The notes: a model not told the origin generated them from the sequence alone. A stretch of 64,000 nt of DNA from Halohasta salina (GCF_024178165.1 NZ_JAMZIE010000007.1:1-64000); one strand, 5' to 3'. Shown: positions 47,091-55,544, counted from the first letter of the stretch. Program-made: numbers and translations.

Positions 47091-48377
47091 ATGTCCGACG
47101 ATCACGGATTCGAGACCCGAAGTTTGCATGCCGGAACCGACCCCGATCCCACGACGGGATCGCGGGCCCCGCCGATCTATCAGACGACCTCCTACGTCTT
47201 CGACGACGCCGAGGACGCCGCCGCCCAGTTCGCCCTCGAAAAGCCGGGCCACATCTACTCGCGGCTGATGAACCCCACCGTGGGGAGCCTTCAAGAACGG
47301 TTGGCCTCCTTAGAGGGCGGCGTCGGCGCGGTCGCCACCGCCTCCGGAATGGCCGCCTTCGATCTGACGACGTTCCTCTTGGCGTCGGCCGGCGACAACA
47401 TCGTCTCCTCGTCGGCGCTCTACGGCGGCACCTACACCTACCTTACCCACACCGTCGAGCGCCGCGGCATCGAGACGCGGTTCGTCGACACCCTCGACTA
47501 CGACGCCTACGAGGAGGCCATCGACGAGGATACGGCCTACGTCCACCTCGAAACCATCGGCAACCCCGCGCTCGTCACCCCCGACATCGAGCGGATTGCC
47601 GACATCGCTCACGAACACGACACGCCGCTGTTCGTCGACAACACCTTCGCCTCGCCGTACCTCTGTCGGCCGCTGGAACACGGCGCGGATCTGGTCTGGG
47701 AGTCGACGACCAAATGGATCCACGGCGCGGGTTCGACGGTCGGCGGCGTCGTGGTCGACGGCGGTTCGTTCGACTGGGCCGAACACGCCGACAAATACCC
47801 CGAGATCGGCGCGGCCAATCCGGCCTACCACGGCGTCAACTTCGCCGAGACCTTCGGGGATGCAGCGTTCACCTACGCCGGAATCGCCCGCGGGCTGCGC
47901 GACCTCGGCAATCAGCAGTCGCCGTTCGACGCGTGGGTCACCATGCAGAAACTCGAAACGCTGCCGATGCGGATGGACCGCCACTGCGAGAACGCACAGG
48001 TCGTCGCCGAATTCTTGGAGGCTCACGACGAGGTCTCGTGGGTCAACTACCCCGGACTGGAGAGCCACGAAACCCACGAGGAAGCCAGCAAGTATCTCGA
48101 CGGCGGCTACGGCGGAATGATCTCCTTCGGACTGGAAGCGGGGTACGACGCCGCCCAGGGCACCGTCGAGTCGACCGAACTCGCCTCGATGCTGGCCAAC
48201 GTGGGCGACGCCAAGACGCTGATTATTCACCCGGCGTCGACGACCCACCAGCAACTCAGCGAGGAGGAGAAGCTCTCGGCCGGCGTCACGAACGATCTGG
48301 TGCGCCTCTCTGTTGGGATCGAGGACCCACAGGACATCATCGACGACCTCGATCAGGCGATCGAACAGTCGACCTGA
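47091..48377 (+). CDS. metY: O-acetylhomoserine sulfhydrylase (MetY-like), copy 2
   Basis: A 428-residue PLP enzyme related to the first copy; about two thirds of the aligned positions look alike by eye. Cofactor Lys208 sits in [16 protein letters not shown]. This copy has [35 protein letters not shown] and YHGVNFAETFGDAAFTYAGI, the standard MetY sequence. RLMNP rather than RVSNP is the usual form, so copy 1 is the more diverged. A TATA-like gtttagg at 47058..47065 lies 27 bases before its ATG, giving it a promoter of its own in addition to possible read-through. Confidence 0.92.
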   Translation: MSDDHGFETRSLHAGTDPDPTTGSRAPPIYQTTSYVFDDAEDAAAQFALEKPGHIYSRLMNPTVGSLQERLASLEGGVGAVATASGMAAFDLTTFLLASAGDNIVSSSALYGGTYTYLTHTVERRGIETRFVDTLDYDAYEEAIDEDTAYVHLETIGNPALVTPDIERIADIAHEHDTPLFVDNTFASPYLCRPLEHGADLVWESTTKWIHGAGSTVGGVVVDGGSFDWAEHADKYPEIGAANPAYHGVNFAETFGDAAFTYAGIARGLRDLGNQQSPFDAWVTMQKLETLPMRMDRHCENAQVVAEFLEAHDEVSWVNYPGLESHETHEEASKYLDGGYGGMISFGLEAGYDAAQGTVESTELASMLANVGDAKTLIIHPASTTHQQLSEEEKLSAGVTNDLVRLSVGIEDPQDIIDDLDQAIEQST

Positions 48378-48408
48378 ACGGCAGCGACACTGGTAGCCCG
48401 GTCGGCGG

Positions 48409-49011
48409 CTACTGGAGTTCGAACGTCAGACGCTGGTCGGCGTGACGTCTGGACGAGACCGAGTGGACGATCCGGGCGACTTCGACACCCTCTGGCAGTC
48501 GTTCGACGAGCGTCATCACCCGCGCCCGGCAGCCGGGTTGGATCTCGACCGACCGGGTGTGACAGCCGGGACCGAGCCGCGAGGGGTCGAGGGTGATGTG
48601 GGCTCCGCGGTACGTGTAGCCGTCGCTCCCGATAAACGAGGTTCGGTTTGGATCCCACCGGATCGGTCGACTACTGGTGTTTTCGACGTCGAACAGGGCA
48701 CTCGGTCTGATCTCGCCGTCAGTCTGGGAGTCCAGTTGGTGCCGGTAGACGAAGGCGTCGACGGCGATCCGTGGGACGCCGAGGAGCGTCGCCGAGAGCG
48801 CGTCGGTCGAGACGGTCGTCGGCTGACCGAACGCGGCGTCGACCCGGCCGGTGAGTCGGTCGGCAGAGTCGACAGCCGTCTCTTGGGGAGCCGACTGGGG
48901 CGTCGATCCGCCGGAAGCCCGTGCTGGCGGTCGGCCCCTGCCCGCCTCCGGATGACGCGTCGACCGGCTTGAGTGTCCGGGGGTACTGTCCTGTGTGTCA
49001 TCCAATGGCAT
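48409..49011 (-). CDS. Acidic beta-domain protein, unknown
   Basis: A 200-residue protein. The first 50 residues are low-complexity (Ser/Arg/Pro/Gly) and the rest look like one beta-sandwich: DAFVYRHQLDSQTDGEIRPS, ALFDVENTSSRPIRWDPNRT, FIGSDGYTYRGAHITLDPS, RVMTLVERLPEGVEVARIVH. The pattern of a partner-binding immunoglobulin-like domain (for example DUF4352-type) is possible. It has no signal peptide. The A/T-rich stretch at 49011..49030 sits too close to the ATG to be an ordinary TATA box for it, so the start may be wrong. Confidence 0.6.
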   Translation of the reverse strand: MPLDDTQDSTPGHSSRSTRHPEAGRGRPPARASGGSTPQSAPQETAVDSADRLTGRVDAAFGQPTTVSTDALSATLLGVPRIAVDAFVYRHQLDSQTDGEIRPSALFDVENTSSRPIRWDPNRTSFIGSDGYTYRGAHITLDPSRLGPGCHTRSVEIQPGCRARVMTLVERLPEGVEVARIVHSVSSRRHADQRLTFELQ

Positions 49012-49107
49012 AATTTATATTTAACCAGTCAGCACATTATTCTTTTGTCGTAGAAACAACTGATTGGTGAGAAGTACACGAGTATATACGAGGCGTGGTG
49101 AGTGACT

Positions 49108-49350
49108 TCAGACGACCTGTTCACCGTCGTCGTCGTAGAGTTCGATGGCGTCGACCGGACACGATCGGGCGGCGAACTCGGCGTCGAACTCGGCGTCTTC
49201 GGGGACCTCGGCGACGAAGAGGTCCGCCTCGATTTCCTCGCTGTCGGCGAGATCGGCCTTGCCGGCGTCCATGTTCTTCTCGAAGGCGTCCCACTCCTCG
49301 ACGCACTGGAACATCCCGATACAGGTGTCGCGATCGAACTCGATCTTCAT
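49108..49350 (-). CDS. Three-cysteine ferredoxin, probably [3Fe-4S] or [4Fe-4S]
   Basis: An 80-residue soluble ferredoxin. Ligands that can be seen are Cys10 and Cys16 (DTCIGMFQC) and Cys64 in RSCPVDAIEL. The usual second cysteine of CxxCxxC is Met13, so only three cysteines remain, as in [3Fe-4S] ferredoxins or those using another ligand. A 25-residue acidic insertion separates the two Cys clusters, as in other salt-adapted proteins. It is monocistronic; the electron partner is unknown. Confidence 0.85.
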   Translation of the reverse strand: MKIEFDRDTCIGMFQCVEEWDAFEKNMDAGKADLADSEEIEADLFVAEVPEDAEFDAEFAARSCPVDAIELYDDDGEQVV

Positions 49351-49662
49351 ACGTCAGCTTCGTGGGTTGGCTACAAAGCCGTGTTGGAGCCGGCGAAGTC
49401 GGGTACTCGACCGGCTCCAACCGTGTCTCGAAGCCGACCGGACGATCGTCACGACCGACTGCGACCGAGAACCCACCGGTCAACGCCCCAAATCGAAGAC
49501 GAACAGCTCCTGTGGATCGCAAACCACGAACGCGACAACGTTGGGCGTCTGTGTTCGATCGATGTCGGTTCCATCCGCGCCGAACAGGAAACCCCGAGGG
49601 GACAGAGCCAACTGTAACCCGTGCTGGAAGGGAAAGAATTAATACATTGTTCATTAACAATC
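49351..49662. other. 312-base intergenic region with a strong hairpin
   Basis: No protein gene is supported here. Near its left end are perfect ten-base arms, ttggagccgg (49384..49393) and ccggctccaa (49411..49420), with a 17-base loop. The right end has an A/T-rich promoter-like region and the shared 15-base element. Between about 49430 and 49620 I see nothing recognisable. Confidence 0.6.
49384..49420. other. Perfect ten-base inverted repeat (hairpin)
   Basis: Arms ttggagccgg and ccggctccaa match without a mismatch around a 17-base loop. It lies about 34 bases upstream of the ferredoxin ATG, so it could be an operator, an RNA hairpin or part of a small RNA. Confidence 0.55.
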
Positions 49663-49667
49663 ATGAT
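49653..49667. repeat. 15-base A/T-rich element, copy 2
   Basis: Identical to 14356..14370 (attaacaatcatgat). Here it spans the ATG of the short ORF at 49663 and lies upstream of the GNAT gene. Its distance to the next start differs from copy 1. Confidence 0.5.
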
Positions 49668-49896
49668 GTATATGGCACGCAGTCATAGTCGGCCACACGA
49701 CGGAAGCGAACTGGTGAACGGAGCCGTTCCGGATACGGTTACGGCAGCATCGAACCAGTCGCTGGTGGCCGTGCCGCCACTGCAAACGTCGGCTGAGCCA
49801 TCAGCCATCGTCCGTTCGGTCGGGCGGACCACCCGAAGCTCACGGACAGAAACCCCGATGCGGGAGCCAAATCCCCCGATAACAGGTATCTCATGA
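49663..49896 (+). CDS. Short ORF ahead of the GNAT gene, doubtful
   Basis: A 77-residue frame with no domain (MMYMARSHSRPHDGSELVNG ...). It is Ser/Thr/Pro-rich and less acidic than other genes here. In its favour, its stop overlaps the GNAT ATG as ATGA, and a TATA-like aattaatac lies about 25 bases before 49663. Against it, third-position GC is modest and no homologue is known to me. It may be a leader ORF of the GNAT gene. Confidence 0.3.
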   Translation: MMYMARSHSRPHDGSELVNGAVPDTVTAASNQSLVAVPPLQTSAEPSAIVRSVGRTTRSSRTETPMREPNPPITGIS

Positions 49897-50561
49897 CCGA
49901 GTCGTCCACAGGCTACAACGGGTGGAACAGCTCACAGTGCCGGGGGACGGAGTACTGCCAAGCCCGCTGTCCACGGTTCGTCGACAAGGAGGGCGCGAGC
50001 TGGAGGCTCCGATCAGCACGTGAGGCGGACGCCGACCGGCTGGCGGACATGTACGCCGACATCAGTACGGCCGACCGCGCACAGGGGCTCCCGCCGGTCG
50101 ACGCCCACCGGCGGCAGGAGTGGGTCGAGACGCTACTCGAAGAGGGCCACAACATCGTCGCCGAGGGACCGGACCAGCTGGTCGGCCACGTCGCCTACAC
50201 GCCGGTCGAAGCCGATCAACCGGAGGTGGCCGTCTTCGTCCACCCCGAGTTCCACAACCGCGGGATCGGCACCGAACTCTGCAACCGGATCGTTGCGGCC
50301 GCCGCCGACGCCGGCCGTGAGGCGCTGGAACTCTACGTCGAGCGGCGCAACCGCGCGGCGATCGCCGTCTACCGACGGCTCGGCTTCGAGGTCGTCGACG
50401 GCGGCCACGACATGCGGATGGTGCGTCGACTGGACGACTCGGTCGCGACCTCGGTTCGCGCCCCGCCAGCCGAACAGTCGCCGAGGGCCGAACCGGTCGG
50501 CGTCGACAGCAGTTCCCAGCCCGCTCAACGCAGTGTCCACAGCAGCGATCGGAGTTTGTAG
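49893..50561 (+). CDS. GNAT-family acetyltransferase
   Basis: A 222-residue protein. Residues about 35-185 form the Gcn5-related fold: WRLRSAREADADRLADMYAD, then the acetyl-CoA motif VFVHPEFHNRGIGTELCNRI (HNRGIG), and LELYVERRNRAAIAVYRRLG at the end. The head has three cysteines (CRGTEYCQARCPRF) that could bind metal. The tail (190-222) is Ser/Pro-rich and its last 37 bases overlap the convergent rhodanese gene. Substrate unknown. The start is coupled to a short ORF. Confidence 0.85.
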   Translation: MTESSTGYNGWNSSQCRGTEYCQARCPRFVDKEGASWRLRSAREADADRLADMYADISTADRAQGLPPVDAHRRQEWVETLLEEGHNIVAEGPDQLVGHVAYTPVEADQPEVAVFVHPEFHNRGIGTELCNRIVAAAADAGREALELYVERRNRAAIAVYRRLGFEVVDGGHDMRMVRRLDDSVATSVRAPPAEQSPRAEPVGVDSSSQPAQRSVHSSDRSL

Positions 50562-50893
50562 CTGATCGAACCGTTCCGGTAGCCCGACCAGCCGCTCATC
50601 CCACCTAGCAGGGTGGCGGCCTCGTACCCTTCCTCGCGGAGAATACGCGTCGCCCGTTTGGCAACGACCCCCATCTTGCAGACGACGACCACGTCTCGGT
50701 CCTGTGGAATCTCTCCGAGTTGGTCCCGGAACACATCGTCGTTGCCACGCTGGAGATCGCTGTACACCGGGATGTTGTGGCTGCCGTCGATTGCCGCACG
50801 TTGGTAGGAGGCGGTCGGTCGGATGTCGAGGACAAAGGGGTCGTCGCCGGACTGCAGCCGTTCGTCGACCGCGGCTGGGCGAACCGTATGCAT
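50525..50893 (-). CDS. Rhodanese-like sulfurtransferase
   Basis: A 122-residue single rhodanese domain. It opens LQSGDDPFVLDIRPTASYQR and has the active Cys in VVVCKMGVVAKRATRILREE, then AATLLGGMSGWSGYRNGS. The loop CKMGVVA is the short kind seen in GlpE/PspE-like proteins, which move sulfur onto a thiol acceptor. It ends 37 bases inside the convergent GNAT gene. The ATG at 50893 gives a normal length for one domain. Confidence 0.9.
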   Translation of the reverse strand: MHTVRPAAVDERLQSGDDPFVLDIRPTASYQRAAIDGSHNIPVYSDLQRGNDDVFRDQLGEIPQDRDVVVVCKMGVVAKRATRILREEGYEAATLLGGMSGWSGYRNGSISYKLRSLLWTLR

Positions 50894-50996
50894 ACCCGAA
50901 CAGTGGTGTCGACTGGCCAAAACGGTGCCGTTCGGACCACTGCAATCGGTACGCCAACGTTCCGTCGAGATGCTCGAAGAGAACGAGACCCGGAAG

Positions 50997-53189
50997 CTAC
51001 AGACCGGCTGCCGGATCAGTCGTGTCGACCAGCTGGAGCCGCGTCTCGAACTCGACCCACGAGGGGTGAGCCCCCGGCTCGTCGGGGAGATACGTCCCCT
51101 CGCTGCCACACCGCGTCACCAGCGGACAGACCGTCCGCTCGGGCGGCCAGACCGCCTCGACGCTGCCGCCAGCCGACCGAACAGCGGCCTCCTGCCGATA
51201 GGTAAAGGTCGACCCCTCGGGATCGACCAGCGTGATCAGGAGCCGGACCTCGTCGGTGTCGTCGACCGGAATCGCTGTGTTGTTGACTGCCACCGACCGG
51301 TCGGCCGTGCCAACGGTGTCGAGCCGGGCCGCGTCGGGCGTGAGCGTCCAGTCGACGGTGACGTTCCGGGTCGGCGAGTCGAGATCGTAGCTCGCAGTGT
51401 CGGAGTCGGTTTCGAGTCGGACGGTCGCCCGGCTGATCCGGTTGGGGACGCCGACGGTCGACGCGCCGGCCAGCGACGGCCCCGACCGGATCGCCAGCGG
51501 TTCGAGTTTCGGCTGGACGTAGTCGTCGGGGTTCGGCGTCCACTCGCCACGGTAGGCGTAGCGGTAGTAGGTTCGGTTGGGGTAGGCATCGAGGACGGCG
51601 AAATCGCCGGCCGGATCGCGGTCCAGCGCATACACTACCTCGCCGTCGAAGCCGGGCTCGTTCCGGAGCGGCTGGAAGGGGTGGTTCTGCCACGGGCCGT
51701 AGGGGTCGGGGATGAAGACGAGCGCGTTGTCGAACTCGGCGGCCTCGATCGGCTCGTAGGCGACTTCGAACGTCTGGGTGGGTTCGACGTTCTCCTCAAG
51801 GGGGTCGGCCAGCAGCGCCGCGTTCGCCCCGCCGACCGCGAGGAGGCCAACCACGAGGGCAGCAACGGCGAGCCGACGCCGCGTGGCGGCACCAAACAGG
51901 GGAGCCAGCCGGTCGACCAGCCGGCTCCCGCGGAGCTGCCGCCAGCCGGCGACGACGCCGACTGCCGCAAAGATCGACAGCGGCACCAGCAGATCGAAGT
52001 AGTAGAAGGGGCCGAAGTGGGCCACCAGCCCGTCGGTGGGGTCGCTCAGCGTCGCCAACATGTTGTAATTGCCCCAGAAGGCGAGGTTCCCCAGCGGCAC
52101 CGAGACGAACAGCCCCGCCAGCAGCAGGCCCGCGGTGGGGTCGACGCCCTCTCCGATCCCGCGCCAGCGACCGAGAACAACCCCGAGGCCGACGACTGCG
52201 GCCGCGATACCGAGGAGGCCGCCGGTGAACCACCGGGTGCCGAGATACTGCAGCGCGTAGCTGTTGGCCTCGATCGCGAGCGGAAGGGTGTAGTCGACCG
52301 AGTGATCGAGGATCTCTCGGGTGCCGAACCCCGGCCCGTCGCGGGGGGCGAACACCTGATAGGGGAACACCAGCGGCGAGCCCGTCAGTCGGCGGTTGTA
52401 GGCCAGCGTGAGGCCGACGAAGGCGAGTCCGCCCAGCGCGGTCAGGCCGTTGCGCCGAACCGGATCCGGCAGCGAACCGAACCGCAGGTCGGTGCGGGCG
52501 ATCAACACCTCGCGTCGACGGAGTGCCCGCCAGATCGTCCACAGCGCGTGGGCGATAAACGGCGCGGCGAACAGCACGGCGGTGTAGGGCCGCGCGAAGA
52601 AGGCCAGTCCGATAGCGATCCCCGCCGCGGCCGCCGCCCGCGTCGACCCTGTACGGACGCCGTGGAGGTAGGCGACCGCAAACGCGAGATTCAGCAGTGT
52701 CGTCGGCGCGTACGGCAGAAACACGGCCGAGGTAAACAGCGTCATCGGTGCGGCCGCGAAGACGGCCGCCGCGACGAGGCCGGTCGACCGGTCGGCGACG
52801 GTCGATCCGAGCCGGTAGACCAGCGCGGTCGAGCCCGCGGCGATCAGCGCCAGCGTCACCCGCGGCTCGCCGAACAGGGCCATCGAGACGGCGTACATCG
52901 CCGCCGGCACCGGGCTGTACTTCGAGTAGAGCCGCCCGCCGTCCTCGATGAAGAACCACGGCCGGAACGCCTCGGCCAGTTCCCCGGCCTGCAGTTCGAG
53001 GCGGCCCTCCAGTAGCATGGCGGCCTGCATGAGATAGACGCCCTCGTCGTGGTTCGTCGAGTGGTAGGGGAAGACGACGAGCGCGATGAGGAAGACGACG
53101 GCACCCGACAGCGCGGCAACGGCCGCGGCGAGCCACTGCTGGCGGTCGACGGCGGCGAGCCGACGCCGGAGTCGGGCGGGGAGTGACAC
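50997..53189 (-). CDS. GT39/ArnT-like membrane glycosyltransferase
   Basis: A 730-residue protein with about ten membrane helices in its first 460 residues and a 250-residue external C-terminal domain. The first outer loop has NHDEGVYLMQAAMLLEGRLE, the acidic pair of PMT/ArnT-type enzymes that use polyprenyl-phosphate sugars. It also has YSKYSPVPAAMYAVSMALFG. Sugar and acceptor are unknown. The GTG start at 53189 follows the stop of the FbpA-like gene by one base, so it is read with it and probably shares its iron-box-like control. Confidence 0.85.
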   Translation of the reverse strand: MSLPARLRRRLAAVDRQQWLAAAVAALSGAVVFLIALVVFPYHSTNHDEGVYLMQAAMLLEGRLELQAGELAEAFRPWFFIEDGGRLYSKYSPVPAAMYAVSMALFGEPRVTLALIAAGSTALVYRLGSTVADRSTGLVAAAVFAAAPMTLFTSAVFLPYAPTTLLNLAFAVAYLHGVRTGSTRAAAAAGIAIGLAFFARPYTAVLFAAPFIAHALWTIWRALRRREVLIARTDLRFGSLPDPVRRNGLTALGGLAFVGLTLAYNRRLTGSPLVFPYQVFAPRDGPGFGTREILDHSVDYTLPLAIEANSYALQYLGTRWFTGGLLGIAAAVVGLGVVLGRWRGIGEGVDPTAGLLLAGLFVSVPLGNLAFWGNYNMLATLSDPTDGLVAHFGPFYYFDLLVPLSIFAAVGVVAGWRQLRGSRLVDRLAPLFGAATRRRLAVAALVVGLLAVGGANAALLADPLEENVEPTQTFEVAYEPIEAAEFDNALVFIPDPYGPWQNHPFQPLRNEPGFDGEVVYALDRDPAGDFAVLDAYPNRTYYRYAYRGEWTPNPDDYVQPKLEPLAIRSGPSLAGASTVGVPNRISRATVRLETDSDTASYDLDSPTRNVTVDWTLTPDAARLDTVGTADRSVAVNNTAIPVDDTDEVRLLITLVDPEGSTFTYRQEAAVRSAGGSVEAVWPPERTVCPLVTRCGSEGTYLPDEPGAHPSWVEFETRLQLVDTTDPAAGL

Positions 53190-53190
53190 G

Positions 53191-54324
53191 CTACGTTTCG
53201 ATGCCGACCTCACGCATGAGGTCGATGGTCGCCTGGACGTCCGACAGTTCGGCGAGCCGGAGGTCCGGCACGTCGAGTTCGTCGATCGTCGGCAGCTCAC
53301 CGACGGGGTCGACGTCGGGGATCAGGGGGTACTCGTAGGTCTCGACGGCGAAGTACTCCTGGGCTTCGGCCGACAGCAGGTGGCGGATGAAGTTCTCCGC
53401 GAGGTCGGGGTCGTCGGCCTCGTCGATCACGGCCGCGCCGGCGACATCGAAGATCGAGCCCGCATCACCCTCGGTGAAGGCGGTCTCGATCGGCGCGTCG
53501 GGCGAGCCGGCCAGCACGCGCTGGATGTAGTAGTGGTTGGCGAAGCCGGCGTCGAGTTCGCCGTCGGCGACCGCCTGTGAGACCCGAAGCTCGTCGTCGT
53601 AGGCCTGAATGCCGGCCTCAACGACGCCCTCCAGCCACTCGCGAGTGGCCTCTTCGCCCTCTAGCTGCCGCATTGCAGTCACGAAGCCCTGACAGGACGG
53701 ATAGGAGGGAGCCCAGCCGAGGTCGCCCTCGAACTCCGGGAACTCCATGATGCTCGCGGGGAGCTCCGAGTCGCTGTAGGCGTCGGTGTTGAACGGAATC
53801 GATCGGGCGCGGCCGGAGGTCCCGGTCCAGGAGTCGGTGTGGAACTCGTCGCGAACCAGATCGGTGATCGTCGACGAGAGGTCCTGGGTTCGGCCTTCAT
53901 CGGCGAGCGCGCCGAGACCGCCGGAGTCGACGGTATAGAAGACGTCGGCCGGCGTCCCAGCACCCTCGCTGATGATCTGGTTGACGAGGTCGCTGCCGTC
54001 GCCGTAGCGGACGATGGGTTCGAAGTCCGGATAGGTGTCGTCGAGGAACGAGATCAGCTGGCCGACGAGGAACTCCCCGCGGCCCGAGTAGATCGTGAGT
54101 TCACCCTCCAGATCGGGCATCTCCGCGACCGGCGTCCCGCCGGGAGCATCCCGGCCCTCGCGGCCAGATCCGATCTGGCCGACCGTCGAGCCGGCGGTCT
54201 CCTCGCTGCCGCCGCCGTCGCCGACCAGATTCGTACACCCTGCGAGCGTCACTGCGCCGATCGCCGCCGATCCCGCGAGGAAGCGTCGACGGTTCGAGCG
54301 CTGCGGATCGTTCTGTCGTGTCAT
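53191..54324 (-). CDS. FbpA-like iron(III)-binding lipoprotein, without transporter genes beside it
   Basis: A 377-residue exported protein of the FbpA/FutA type. SNRRRFLAGSAAIGAVTLAG followed by Cys is a Tat lipoprotein signal. The fold includes LTIYSGRGEFLVGQLISFLD, GTPADVFYTVDSGGLGALAD and the conserved tyrosine pair in NHYYIQRVL, the Fe(III) ligands of FbpA. The permease and ATPase are not here. The promoter carries a palindrome that resembles an iron box, consistent with use during iron shortage. The glycosyltransferase gene follows after one base. Confidence 0.9.
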   Translation of the reverse strand: MTRQNDPQRSNRRRFLAGSAAIGAVTLAGCTNLVGDGGGSEETAGSTVGQIGSGREGRDAPGGTPVAEMPDLEGELTIYSGRGEFLVGQLISFLDDTYPDFEPIVRYGDGSDLVNQIISEGAGTPADVFYTVDSGGLGALADEGRTQDLSSTITDLVRDEFHTDSWTGTSGRARSIPFNTDAYSDSELPASIMEFPEFEGDLGWAPSYPSCQGFVTAMRQLEGEEATREWLEGVVEAGIQAYDDELRVSQAVADGELDAGFANHYYIQRVLAGSPDAPIETAFTEGDAGSIFDVAGAAVIDEADDPDLAENFIRHLLSAEAQEYFAVETYEYPLIPDVDPVGELPTIDELDVPDLRLAELSDVQATIDLMREVGIET

Positions 54325-54327
54325 ATT

Positions 54328-54343
54328 TTTAGGCTAACCTAAA
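54328..54343. promoter_or_regulatory. DtxR/IdeR-like iron-box palindrome, copy 1
   Basis: The 16-base palindrome tttaggctaacctaaa has perfect six-base arms tttagg and cctaaa. It lies between a minus-strand TATA-like tataagtt (54346..54354) and the ATG at 54324 of the FbpA-like gene, where a repressor would block transcription. It resembles one half of an IdeR/DtxR box. Confidence 0.65.
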
Positions 54344-54372
54344 ACAACTTATACTCGTCGGTTCGCCCGGCG

Positions 54373-55527
54373 TCAGGCGGTCGACTCGATGGCCTCGAGG
54401 CAGTCGAGGTAGTCGTTCATGAACTCGCCGATGTAATTGAAGAACGCGCCGTTGTTGTACTCCGAGAAGTCGCCGTCGGCGAGTTCGTCGGCCATCGCCG
54501 CGAAGATCGCCGCGTAGGGCTCGTCGTCGTCGGGCGAGACGTCGCCGCCGACGTCGTCGACGATCTCCCAGAGGTGTTCGTTGAGTTCGAGGCCGGGGAC
54601 CTCGTTGTTGAGGTCGTCGAAGGTGCTGCGGGGAGCCTTGTTGTGCTCACAGAGCGGCGCACCGTTGTAGATCTGTTTGCCGAGAATGTCGCAGGCGCGT
54701 TTGAGGAAGACCCCCGACCAGATGTCGTCGAACCGGCCGACGTCCCACTCGTTTTCGTCCATCGGCAGCTGGTAGAACGCCGGAATCACTTCGCGGCGGA
54801 ACGCGAGATTCATGGAGCAAACGGTGAGGTACTGGCCCTCCGCAGCGACGAAGTCGTCACCGAAGTCGTCGGCGGTGGTTCGGGTCTGGGCCTGTCCCTG
54901 CAGGTCACCGTCCATCAGGATGCGGACGGCATCGAGGTCCGGCACGTTGGTCCACAGGCCTTGAGAAGCGACGATCTCGCCGCCGTCGATCTCCGTCGTC
55001 CCGGTGTCGACGCTCTCGTGCATCGCCGAGTAGGGATAGCCGCGCGGGTACAACTCGTGCTCGTCGGCGTTCTGGTAGAGCACGTTGACCCACTGCTCGT
55101 CGGAGGCAACCGACTCGATCTCGCCCTCGAAGGCGAGGTTCGCCATGTGGGTGCCGAAGAAGTCCTGATCGTCGTGGGGCAGCGTATCGTCGTCGATGAA
55201 GAAGCCGTACTCGTAGTCGCCGGCCCACATGTAGAGGAGGCCGAAGCTGGTCTCGGCGTGGCTGGCGGCGGGGATGATGTGGCTGTAGTCGGCGACGCCG
55301 TGGGCCTCAAACCACTCCTCGCGGCGACTGCCGTCGAAGACCTCGCCGTCGACGTCCTCTTCCTCGAGCATCGCTTCCATCTGGTCGGTCTCACAGAAGT
55401 CCTCGGTGACCAGCACGACGTGGAGCCGCGAGAGGTCGAACCCGTGCTCGCGGGCGTTCTCGAAGTAGGACCGCATACACTCGTACTCCCGGATCGTCGG
55501 CACAACGACGCAGATATCCTGACTCAT
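54373..55527 (-). CDS. Reversibly glycosylated protein-like glycosyltransferase (GT75)
   Basis: A 384-residue cytosolic protein of the RGP or alpha-1,4-glucan-protein synthase type. It starts DICVVVPTIREYECMRSYFE, has the metal-binding acidic motif GFFIDDDTLPHDDQDFFG near residue 126, and FDDIWSGVFLKRACDILG near 268. In plants such proteins convert UDP-arabinopyranose to the furanose or take up a sugar on themselves. In archaea their product is unknown. A palindrome of the iron-box type lies just upstream, so it would be regulated together with the FbpA-like gene. Confidence 0.85.
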   Translation of the reverse strand: MSQDICVVVPTIREYECMRSYFENAREHGFDLSRLHVVLVTEDFCETDQMEAMLEEEDVDGEVFDGSRREEWFEAHGVADYSHIIPAASHAETSFGLLYMWAGDYEYGFFIDDDTLPHDDQDFFGTHMANLAFEGEIESVASDEQWVNVLYQNADEHELYPRGYPYSAMHESVDTGTTEIDGGEIVASQGLWTNVPDLDAVRILMDGDLQGQAQTRTTADDFGDDFVAAEGQYLTVCSMNLAFRREVIPAFYQLPMDENEWDVGRFDDIWSGVFLKRACDILGKQIYNGAPLCEHNKAPRSTFDDLNNEVPGLELNEHLWEIVDDVGGDVSPDDDEPYAAIFAAMADELADGDFSEYNNGAFFNYIGEFMNDYLDCLEAIESTA

Positions 55528-55544
55528 TTCGGTAGCTGAATCTT

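Noticed and set aside
49384-49420. Intrinsic terminator of the ferredoxin gene
   Set aside because: The hairpin is upstream of the ferredoxin start rather than after its stop, and no T-tract follows.
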